This document shows positions 35,801 to 42,280 of a DNA stretch of 64,000 nt, piece by piece. Source of the stretch: Pseudomonas alloputida (GTDB lineage: Bacteria; Pseudomonadota; Gammaproteobacteria; Pseudomonadales; Pseudomonadaceae); contig NZ_CP128540.1 of NCBI RefSeq assembly GCF_021283545.2, forward strand, positions 5,057,501 through 5,121,500. Reading direction: 5' to 3'. The notes under the pieces are model-generated. The model was not told where the DNA came from. It ran no database searches and saw nothing but the letters and a program-made list of their open reading frames with translations. The translations under genes were made by a program, and so were the position numbers. Each line of letters begins with the position of its first letter. Within the stretch, counting starts at the first letter, position 1.

Positions 35801-37394
35801 CAGCACCGGCGAAGACCTGAATGTACGCGCCGCCGGCAAAGGGGGGTCGCTGGATAAAAAGGATACCGCCAGCACCGCCGTGCCCGGCAGCCTTTACGGG
35901 CAACAGGGTATCCAGGTACAGCTGGGCAGCGATGGCCGCTACGAAGGGGCCCGCATCGATGGCGGCGAAGGCAGCGTGGTCATGCACAGTGCAGGGTCGC
36001 TCGCCCTACCCCAGGCGACCGACAAGGCCGAACAGCAGTCACGCCAGCTCGATGGCAATGCCTGGGCCAAAGTCGGCAACCGCCCGGGCAGCACCGGTGT
36101 CGATGGCCGGGGGTATCTGGACCATGGCCAAAAGCTGAGCACGCAGGGCAAGGCACAAGTGGCACAAATCGACGCCAAGGGCGAGGTAAAGCTGACCAGC
36201 ACAGGCGACCTGTTGCTCGAAGGCACGCGCATTGGTAGCCGCGAGGCCAAGGCCGGCGACATACAGGTGCAAAGTGGCGGCCAGTTGCAGGTCAAGGCGG
36301 CCAGCAACACCCAGCAGGCCACAGGCAGCAACCTGGGTGGCGGCATGGAGCTGGCGGCCAAGGCTGGCCAGACCCAGGGGGGAGCCATAGGCGGCCACTT
36401 CAGCCACGGCAAGCAGGACGAACATGCACGTCAGGCGGTCGATGCCCAGTTTGCCAGCAACGGCACACTGACCCTGACCAGCAGCGCCCGCGAGGACATC
36501 GCCCTGCACCTGCAAGGCCTGCAGGCCTCGGCCGAACAGATCACCCTCGACGCCTCGAATGGCGGCATGCTGGTTGAAGCCTCTTCCAGCCAGGAGCGAC
36601 GCGACAACCTCGACATCTCGGCCGGCGCCGGTTTCAACATGGCCAAGGGCGCCTTGGACACCCGCGGCCTGCATGGCCGGCTCAAGGTAGAGCTCGACAA
36701 GCGCGATAACCTCACCTGGAATACCAGTGACCTGCGCGCCGAGCGCATCGACCTGCAAAGCCGCGGCGATACCCGCATCGAGAGTGCCACCCTGGATGCA
36801 GGGCATATTGGCGGCACAATCGACGGTGACCTGCGCATCGCCAGCCTCAAGGACAACGTCAACACCCTGAGCGTGAAAGGCGATGTCAGGCTGAGCCAGG
36901 AGAAAAACCCGCAGGGCTATGTCAATGCGGCCAAATCGGTGGCAGGGCCGCTGGGAGGCAAGGTCGAGAAAAAGGCCGGTTCGGCCCTGAGCAAGGCAGA
37001 CCCAGGGTTCTCGCCGACCGTCAGCCTCGACGTGTCGCATGCACAGCGTGACAATGTGGCGCGTCAGACCACGCTTAAAAGCAGCGACGGCATCGACCTG
37101 CAGGTCGGTGGCAACGCTCATCTGGTGGGGGCACGCTTACAGTCGGCCAAAGGCGACGTGAGGCTCGACGCCAACTCGGTCACCCAGGAAACGCTAAGCG
37201 GCAATGACTATCGCCGAGACCTGTCGTTGGATGCGTCCAACTCACCGGTGGATCTGGGCACGGCAATCGCCGAGATAGCCAAAAGCAAAATGGCGGCGGA
37301 TGGGGAAAATGCGCTGGACCTGGGCGTGTTGAGAACCAGTGGGCATAGTCGCAGCGAGCAATGGGTTTCGAGCATGCAAGGGAAGAAGCACTAA
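32868..37394 (+). CDS. FhaB-type two-partner secreted exoprotein (filamentous haemagglutinin family)
   Basis: 1508 residues, no cysteine seen. A signal peptide (about 1-31, ends SAALA) leads into a TPS secretion domain at about 32-280, with GLSHNQFIDYNV near 65-76 and the NPNG motif at 141-144 (DYILANPNGITLNGG). Residues about 290-1470 are haemagglutinin-type beta-helix repeats (e.g. AGNELTVDSGAGLDILAG, AGKHLQVEAKGDLLIGSAQ). It ends WVSSMQGKKH with no VENN motif, toxin domain or cysteine-containing tail, and no immunity gene follows. An adhesin or biofilm role is likelier than contact-dependent inhibition, but that is inference. The long N-terminal signal extension seen in many TPS proteins is absent. 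Confidence 0.9.
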   Translation: MQTLSQLPPVRPDTLRWAIFLAVLGPSAALAQTGLEAASGPGGTPVIHNGHGVPVIDIVPPNATGLSHNQFIDYNVATPGLVLNNATAAGQSQLAGALAANPQFQGQAASTILNEVISRNASLIEGPQEIFGRPADYILANPNGITLNGGSFINTTRAGFVVGTPQFEEQQLRYLDTLTASGTLQVLEYGQGNAGGALELIAPRVDSKGLLMASETLDITVGRNRIDSRSGEVVEHLPSPSTSIDASLFGAMRAGRIRVVSTTEGAGVRVGASQILGTEGVDISSAGGLHVSGSGDRPTELRSERGVLKLTAADDLMLETVDGQAPRIEARAGKKLTLDAKTIEHIKHDSDSWNKKFWFVTRETYNRKTTTTHKQQQGSQLLGTESVLLQSGDDMRMTAAKVDAGNELTVDSGAGLDILAGIDSKRTEQQVRHRKDLWRGDSDSDQLKETAKGSTLSAGHMSIKASDNLNVQGSSLHSRSDLAIQAKQADIGTTTLQEHGTQRDYRGDLVSGTFFGDRKGNDTEGQVVAGSTITSDGELTVSADQVTIKGSTVFGKQDAVLYSENGSLAIEADHGSTTSTQRTSDSKLFGLIGSKHESTDRKQQVLVSDVSSTSNLRLASAEEMRIQGAKVEAGKHLQVEAKGDLLIGSAQSVDERETRDQQRGFTANARQTQEAEDGKPESRQYAAGVAYEVVTSTSKQRTTNQVASELKGASVGMNSSAHLQVNGSKVQATAGDLDVQAREVTLGATRNDRDVATSTTESGGGLTVTGGIDRLGSLFEGHHNREVQADRDSKVQRSELQASGDLKLRSDALLTEAAHVEAGNTLQVTAKRIDNRAAQDTHEHEQSRDDWSGSLGASIEYRDLTRPIERLVLGEEAPRFQQASPEDAMAPPSVGADMTVEHLKRLENQRRGIAQVSELSAAKVEVKADTLADQGTAWRANAGSLKIEAQQHQVSAAENTQETTVQRLAYGGDARLDTSTGEDLNVRAAGKGGSLDKKDTASTAVPGSLYGQQGIQVQLGSDGRYEGARIDGGEGSVVMHSAGSLALPQATDKAEQQSRQLDGNAWAKVGNRPGSTGVDGRGYLDHGQKLSTQGKAQVAQIDAKGEVKLTSTGDLLLEGTRIGSREAKAGDIQVQSGGQLQVKAASNTQQATGSNLGGGMELAAKAGQTQGGAIGGHFSHGKQDEHARQAVDAQFASNGTLTLTSSAREDIALHLQGLQASAEQITLDASNGGMLVEASSSQERRDNLDISAGAGFNMAKGALDTRGLHGRLKVELDKRDNLTWNTSDLRAERIDLQSRGDTRIESATLDAGHIGGTIDGDLRIASLKDNVNTLSVKGDVRLSQEKNPQGYVNAAKSVAGPLGGKVEKKAGSALSKADPGFSPTVSLDVSHAQRDNVARQTTLKSSDGIDLQVGGNAHLVGARLQSAKGDVRLDANSVTQETLSGNDYRRDLSLDASNSPVDLGTAIAEIAKSKMAADGENALDLGVLRTSGHSRSEQWVSSMQGKKH

Positions 37395-37518
37395 GACGCC
37401 ATCGCGGCCCTGGCCATTTGGGGATATCAGCAATCTTGTGCCCTGCTGCTGACACCCGGGCCGCGTGCCTCCCGCTTCCACAGCGAATACCACAGCCCTT
37501 GGGCTTGTGATTTCTCTG

Positions 37519-37554
37519 CGGGGGCGGGCTTGCCCGCGAAGAGGCCGCTACAGG
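37519..37554 (+). repeat. REP-like element, family A
   Basis: GGGGGCGGGCTTGCCCGCGA, then AGAGGCCGCTACAGG: a family-A unit in the 160-base gap after the exoprotein gene. The rest of that gap contains no recognised feature and no frame that could extend or complete the exoprotein. Confidence 0.7.
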
Positions 37555-38190
37555 TCAAGCCAGCCTGTGCAGCCCCCGCCACCGATCCAGCCCAAGCAAC
37601 ACCAGCCCTATCCCCCAGAAACCCGCCAGCACCCCAAGGGCGTTGAGCATCACCTGCCCATACCCCAGGCTGGCCACATCGATGAACGGGTAGGCATAGA
37701 CGCCAATCTCACTCCCCCGCCACAACGCATAACCAAAGTAGACCGCCGGGTACACCGCCCACACCAGCAAATGCCATAGCCGCAAACTGCCCTTGGGCAC
37801 CTCGCTCCACCAGTACAAGGCATACAGCACCGGCATCACGTCGTGCAGCAACTCGTCCGCCAGCCATTGCCAACCCTGTGGTTGCCACAAATGACGCAGC
37901 AGCACGCTGTAGGCCAGCGCCACCAGCACGATACTGGCGGCCACTGCAGAGCTTACCGAGGGCGACAGGAAAAAGCGTTTGCCACGGCCTTCCCTACCGA
38001 ATGCGGCATAGCTGAGCACCGTCGCCACCAGGGTATTGGTCAGCACGGTGAAGTAGCCGAACACATTGATCAGGCCACCAATCAGGCTGGCCTGTTCCTG
38101 CCAACGCGCCAGCAGTACCAGGTTCACCTGCACGGCCAGGCCGAACCAGCCCAGCACCGCCATGCCGGTCAGCCAAGGGCGACGCGACAT
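37555..38190 (-). CDS. Pr6Pr-family membrane protein
   Basis: 211 residues with about six membrane segments. The pattern NVFGYFTVLTNTLVATVLSYA near 42-62, LLRHLWQPQGWQWLADELLHDVMPVLYALYW near 97-127 and AVYPAVYFGYALWRG near 144-158 matches the Pr6Pr (FAR-17a/AIG1-like) group. Function unknown; related proteins are six-helix membrane enzymes or structural proteins. It is convergent with the exoprotein gene and is followed by a REP element. It starts one base after the stop of the VF530 gene, so the two share a transcript. Confidence 0.75.
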   Translation of the reverse strand: MSRRPWLTGMAVLGWFGLAVQVNLVLLARWQEQASLIGGLINVFGYFTVLTNTLVATVLSYAAFGREGRGKRFFLSPSVSSAVAASIVLVALAYSVLLRHLWQPQGWQWLADELLHDVMPVLYALYWWSEVPKGSLRLWHLLVWAVYPAVYFGYALWRGSEIGVYAYPFIDVASLGYGQVMLNALGVLAGFWGIGLVLLGLDRWRGLHRLA

Positions 38191-38191
38191 G

Positions 38192-38413
38192 TCAGGCCTG
38201 ACGCTGCAGCTTCACGTACAGCTGCTCGACCTTCTCCCGCGCCCACGGTGTTTTGCGCAGGAACGTCAGGCTCGACTTGATGGTCGGGTTGCTCTTGAAG
38301 CAGCGCACATCGATGCGCTCGGCCAGGCCATGCCATTGGTAATGCGCCACCAGCTCGGTGAGGATCTGTTCAAGGGTCTTGCCGTGCAGCGCGTTGTGTT
38401 GGGCCGTGCTCAT
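38192..38413 (-). CDS. VF530-like (DUF2132) small DNA-binding-type protein
   Basis: 73 residues from the ATG at 38413, with GGAG upstream; earlier in-frame codons are unsupported. The body [40 protein letters not shown] and [19 protein letters not shown] is the VF530 domain, annotated as a double-stranded-DNA-binding fold from structural studies of a Vibrio homologue. Role unknown. Next to the Zur-regulated receptor but on the opposite strand. Confidence 0.85.
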   Translation of the reverse strand: MSTAQHNALHGKTLEQILTELVAHYQWHGLAERIDVRCFKSNPTIKSSLTFLRKTPWAREKVEQLYVKLQRQA

Positions 38414-38528
38414 GCTGTGCTCCGTAGGAAAGATGCGCACCTTACACGAGTGTAGTGGTGGGAGGGATCCGTCGAGTCGACAGAAAAATCGCTGGTCAGA
38501 GGCAAAACCTCTGTGATGGAATAGTTAT

Positions 38529-38541
38529 GTTATGTTGTAAC
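38529..38541. promoter_or_regulatory. Zur-box-like palindrome upstream of the TonB receptor
   Basis: GTTATGTTGTAAC, flanked to give TGTTATGTTGTAACA: a 13-bp inverted repeat fitting the GTTAY-N3-RTAAC pattern of gamma-proteobacterial Zur sites. It ends 35 bases before the receptor ATG, in a typical position for repressor binding over a promoter. Zinc-dependent repression is inferred from this plus the His-rich receptor. Confidence 0.6.
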
Positions 38542-38576
38542 ACTAAAAAGCATCTGCCAAGGAACGCCCCATCCCC

Positions 38577-40619
38577 ATGCTGTACACACCGCTTCGCCTT
38601 TCCCCCCTTGCCGTCGCACTCTGGCTGGCTGCATCCCCCAGCCAGGCCGTAGAACTTGAGCCGCAGGTCATCACCGCCAACCCGCTGGGTAACCGCCAAC
38701 TGGCCGCCCCCAGCACCGTGCTCGAAGGCGACAACCTGCTGCAACAGCAGCACGGCAGCCTGGGTGAAACCCTTAACAAGCAGCCCGGTGTCGCCTCTAC
38801 CTGGTTCGGCCCTGGCGCCAGCCGCCCGGTGATCCGCGGCCTGGATGGCGACCGCATTCGTATCCTGCGCAATGGCGTCGGTGCCCTGGATGCCTCGTCG
38901 CTGTCCTACGATCATGCCGTGCCGCTGGACCCGGTAACCGTCGAGCGCGTCGAAATCGTCCGTGGCCCGGCCGCCCTGCTTTACGGCGGCAACGCCATTG
39001 GCGGGGTGGTCAACACCTTCGACAACCGCATCCCGGACTCGCCGATCGAGGGCATCCACGGTGCCGGTGAACTGCGTTACGGCGGCGCCGACACCACTCG
39101 CAGCAGCGCCGGCAAGCTGGAGGCCGGCGACGGCGCCTTCGCCCTGCACCTGGATGCCAACAGCCGCCAGTTCAACGACCTGCGCATCCCGGGCTATGCA
39201 CGCAGCGCCAAGGTGCGCGATGCCGACGAGCCCGGCAGCAAACACCGCCTGGAAAACAGCGACGGTCGCCAGGACGGCGGCGCAATCGGTGGTGCCTACC
39301 ACTGGGACCACGGCTACGCCGGCCTGTCGTACAGCCGCTACGACAGCAACTACGGCTCGGTGGCCGAGTCCGGCGTGCGCCTGGACATGAAACAGGATCA
39401 CTACGCCTTCGCCTCCGAACTGCGCGATCTCGACGGCCCGTTCAGCTCGGTCAAGGTAGATGCTGGTTACACCGACTACGAACACAGCGAAATCGAGGAA
39501 GGCGAGGTCCATACCACCTTCAAGAACAAGGGCTACGAAGCCCGCATCGAAGCCCGTCACCAGCCGCTCGGGCCGATTGAAGGGGTGATCGGTGCCCAGG
39601 TCAGCCGCAACGAATTCTCCGCCCTGGGCGAGGAAGCCTTCGTCCCGCACACCGATACCGACAGCCTGGCGCTGTTCATGCTGGAGCAGTGGCAAGCCAC
39701 CGAACGCCTGAACCTGAGCCTGGGCGCGCGCATGGAGCACACCCGCGTAGACCCGGACGCCAAAGGCAACGAGAACTTCGTCGACGCCGACAGCGCCAGC
39801 AGCTTCAACGCCTTCAGCCTGTCGTCGGGGGCTGTGTACCAGCTCGACCCAATCTGGTCGCTGGCCGCCAACCTCGGCTACACCGAGCGCGCCCCTACCT
39901 TTTACGAGCTGTACGCCAATGGCGCGCACGTAGCCACCGGCGCGTTTGAAGTCGGTGACGCCAGCCTGAACAAGGAAAAGGCCATTTCCGCCGACCTGGC
40001 GCTGCGCTTCGACAACGGCACCCACAAGGGCAGTGTTGGGTTGTTCTACAGCCACTTTCGCAACTACATCGGCCTGATTGGCACCGGCAACACCCGCGAA
40101 GGCGAGCATGACCATGAGGAGGAGGATCACGATCATGATCATGATCATGAGGGCTTCCCGGAATACCAGTACCAAGGCGTGCGGGCGCGCTTCTACGGCA
40201 TCGAGGCCCAGGACCGCTGGCAGTTGGCCGAGAACCGTTACGGCAGCTTCGCGCTGGAGTTGTCCGGTGACTATACCCGAGCCAAGAACCTCGACAGTGG
40301 CGAGCCACTGCCCCGCATCGCCCCGCTGCGCCTGAACAGCGGCCTGGTCTGGGAGCTGGACCGCTGGCAGGCGCGGGTAGACGTGCAGCACGCTGCGTCG
40401 CAGCACCGCAAACCCGCCAACGAAACCAGCACCGATGGCTACACCACCTTGGGCGCGAGCGTTGGCTACCGCTTCGACATTGGCCAGAGCCAGTGGCTGG
40501 CGTTTGTGCGCGGCGAAAACCTGACCGACCAGACCGTGCGCTATGCCAGTTCGATCCTGCGCGATATCGCACCGGCGCCGGGGCGTAGCGTGGAAGTCGG
40601 GTTGCGTACCACCTTCTGA
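38577..40619 (+). CDS. TonB-dependent outer-membrane receptor, zinc type (ZnuD-like)
   Basis: 680 residues. Signal peptide about 1-22, then a plug domain with VITANPLGNRQLAAPSTVLEG, RPVIRGLDGDRIRILRNGVG near 83-102 and VERVEIVRGPAALLYGGNAIGGVVN near 123-147, then a 22-strand barrel ending RSVEVGLRTTF. An acidic, His-rich external loop (HDHEEEDHDHDHDHEGF near 511-527) is typical of ZnuD zinc receptors, and a Zur-like box lies upstream. It probably imports free or complexed zinc using TonB. Copper or other metals cannot be excluded. AAGGA precedes the ATG by about 13 bases. Confidence 0.9.
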   Translation: MLYTPLRLSPLAVALWLAASPSQAVELEPQVITANPLGNRQLAAPSTVLEGDNLLQQQHGSLGETLNKQPGVASTWFGPGASRPVIRGLDGDRIRILRNGVGALDASSLSYDHAVPLDPVTVERVEIVRGPAALLYGGNAIGGVVNTFDNRIPDSPIEGIHGAGELRYGGADTTRSSAGKLEAGDGAFALHLDANSRQFNDLRIPGYARSAKVRDADEPGSKHRLENSDGRQDGGAIGGAYHWDHGYAGLSYSRYDSNYGSVAESGVRLDMKQDHYAFASELRDLDGPFSSVKVDAGYTDYEHSEIEEGEVHTTFKNKGYEARIEARHQPLGPIEGVIGAQVSRNEFSALGEEAFVPHTDTDSLALFMLEQWQATERLNLSLGARMEHTRVDPDAKGNENFVDADSASSFNAFSLSSGAVYQLDPIWSLAANLGYTERAPTFYELYANGAHVATGAFEVGDASLNKEKAISADLALRFDNGTHKGSVGLFYSHFRNYIGLIGTGNTREGEHDHEEEDHDHDHDHEGFPEYQYQGVRARFYGIEAQDRWQLAENRYGSFALELSGDYTRAKNLDSGEPLPRIAPLRLNSGLVWELDRWQARVDVQHAASQHRKPANETSTDGYTTLGASVGYRFDIGQSQWLAFVRGENLTDQTVRYASSILRDIAPAPGRSVEVGLRTTF

Positions 40620-40640
40620 ACCACAAGCGACGAAGATCGG

Positions 40641-40713
40641 TGTAGGAACGGGTTCACCCGCGAATACGATGGTAGGGCAACCGGCGCATTCGCGGGTGAA
40701 CCCGCTCCTACAC
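40641..40713. repeat. Inverted pair of family-A REP units
   Basis: TGTAGGAACGGGTTCACCCG then CGAATACG, mirrored by CGCATTCGCGGGTGAACCCG then CTCCTACAC, making a long stem-loop after the receptor gene. The position suits mRNA 3'-end stabilisation or termination between the receptor and oprB. Confidence 0.75.
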
Positions 40714-40915
40714 CTGCCTCGATTAATGACGACTGTTGCCCGTTCAACAACAATCCTCTGCGACAATTTGTCTTTTTTTCTTATAACTTCCCCTATATCC
40801 TCCCCGCCGCAAGCTGAAACGCTTCATCGAACAATCTTGTCGCCATATCCATTGAGGGGCCCGCCCTTCGATGCGCTTGCCGTTTTTTTCAATAATCAAA
40901 AGATAGCGCTATCTC
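40714..40915 (+). promoter_or_regulatory. oprB upstream region with two palindromes
   Basis: The 202 bases before oprB hold GACAATTTGTC at 40762-40772 and, directly in front of the start codon, the perfect 14-bp palindrome AGATAGCGCTATCT at 40901-40914. AACAACAA at 40746-40753 and AATAATCA near 40891-40898 resemble the A-rich motif bound by Hfq/Crc in Pseudomonas. No Shine-Dalgarno precedes the ATG. Whether these are binding sites is inference. Confidence 0.45.
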
Positions 40916-42250
40916 ATGTTCCAACTGCCTAAAACCTGCTACATCGGCCTGGCCCTCAGTGCCTTGGCAACCCCCGCCGGCGCCAGCGAAATGTTCGCCA
41001 GCGACTCCCCTTGGATGCTCGGCGACTGGGGTGGAACCCGCAGCGAACTGCTGGAAAAGGGCTACGACTTCACCCTTGGCTACACCGGCGAGATGGGCAG
41101 CAACCTGCACGGCGGCTACGACCACGACCGCACCGCGCGCTACAGCGACCAGTTCACCTTCGGCAGCCACCTGGACCTGGAGAAGATCCTCGGCTGGCAC
41201 GACACCGAATTCCAGCTGACCGTCACCGAGCGCCACGGCGACAACATCAGCAACGACCGCATCAACGACCCGCGTGTCGGCGGCTTCACCTCCGCCCAGG
41301 AAGTCTGGGGCCGCGGCGAAACCTGGCGACTGACGCAGATGTGGATCAAGCAGAAGTACTTCGACGGTGCGCTGGATGTGAAATTCGGCCGCTTTGGTGA
41401 AGGCGAGGACTTCAACAGCTTCCCTTGCGACTTCCAGAACCTGGCTTTCTGCGGCTCGCAGGTGGGCAACTGGGTGGGTGGCATCTGGTACAACTGGCCA
41501 GTCAGCCAGTGGGCCCTGCGCGTGCGCTACAACCTTACCCCCGAGCTGTACGCCCAGGTCGGCGTCTTCGAGCAGAACCCTTCCAACCTCGAATCCGGCA
41601 ATGGTTTCAAGCTCAGCGGCAGCGGCACCCAGGGTGCGGTAATGCCGTTCGAACTGGTATGGACCCCACGTATCCAAGGCTTGAAAGGGGAATATCGTGC
41701 CGGCTACTACTACAGTAATGCCAAGGCACAAGATGTTCTCAAGGACAGCAACGGTCAGCCGGCCGCCCTCAGCGGCGCCGCCTACCGCAGCAGTTCGAGC
41801 AAGCACGGCTTGTGGATTGGCGCCCAGCAGCAGGTCACCTCGCTGGCGTCCGACCAGTCGCGCGGCTTGAGCGTGTTCGCCAACGCCACGGTGCATGACA
41901 AAAAGACCAATGCCATCGACAACTATGTGCAGGCAGGACTGGTATTCAAAGGGCCTTTCGATGCCCGCGCCAAGGACGACATCGGTTTCGCCCTGGCCCG
42001 CGTGCACGTCAACCCTGCCTATCGCAAGAACGCCCGCCTGGTCAACCAGGCCGCCGGCCTCTATGACTACGACAACCCGGGCTTCCTGCCAGTGCAGGAC
42101 ACCGAGTACAGCGCCGAGCTGTATTACGGCATTCACTTGGCCGACTGGCTCACGGTACGCCCCAACCTGCAGTACATCCGCCACCCGGGCGGGGTGTCGC
42201 AGGTCGATGGCGCCCTGATCGGCGGCCTGAAGATCCAGAGCAGTTTCTAA
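40916..42250 (+). CDS. oprB: Carbohydrate-selective porin OprB
   Basis: 444 residues. Signal peptide about 1-24 (ends TPAGAS), then the OprB signature SPWMLGDWGGTRSELLEKGYDF near 31-52 and a beta-barrel with alternating aromatic strands (WVGGIWYNWPVSQWALRVRYNL, ending GALIGGLKIQSSF). OprB porins admit glucose and other sugars. The start at 40916 is fixed by an in-frame TAG at 40904-40906. gcd follows after 30 bases, coupling sugar entry to periplasmic oxidation. Confidence 0.93.
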   Translation: MFQLPKTCYIGLALSALATPAGASEMFASDSPWMLGDWGGTRSELLEKGYDFTLGYTGEMGSNLHGGYDHDRTARYSDQFTFGSHLDLEKILGWHDTEFQLTVTERHGDNISNDRINDPRVGGFTSAQEVWGRGETWRLTQMWIKQKYFDGALDVKFGRFGEGEDFNSFPCDFQNLAFCGSQVGNWVGGIWYNWPVSQWALRVRYNLTPELYAQVGVFEQNPSNLESGNGFKLSGSGTQGAVMPFELVWTPRIQGLKGEYRAGYYYSNAKAQDVLKDSNGQPAALSGAAYRSSSSKHGLWIGAQQQVTSLASDQSRGLSVFANATVHDKKTNAIDNYVQAGLVFKGPFDARAKDDIGFALARVHVNPAYRKNARLVNQAAGLYDYDNPGFLPVQDTEYSAELYYGIHLADWLTVRPNLQYIRHPGGVSQVDGALIGGLKIQSSF

Positions 42251-42280
42251 CCCCTTTTTTGACCTGACGGAGAACCTACG

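Noticed and set aside
34176..35987. 603-codon open frame antisense to the exoprotein
   Set aside because: Shadow of the repetitive beta-helix gene; Ala- and Gly-rich with no motif and no ribosome site.
37395..37554. Possible frameshifted continuation of the exoprotein gene or an immunity gene
   Set aside because: All frames in the gap are short and interrupted by a REP element; nothing resembles toxin or immunity sequence.
38496..40766. 756-codon open frame antisense to the TonB receptor
   Set aside because: GC-rich codon bias leaves long open antisense frames. The sense strand has a complete signal peptide, plug and barrel; the antisense protein shows no known pattern.
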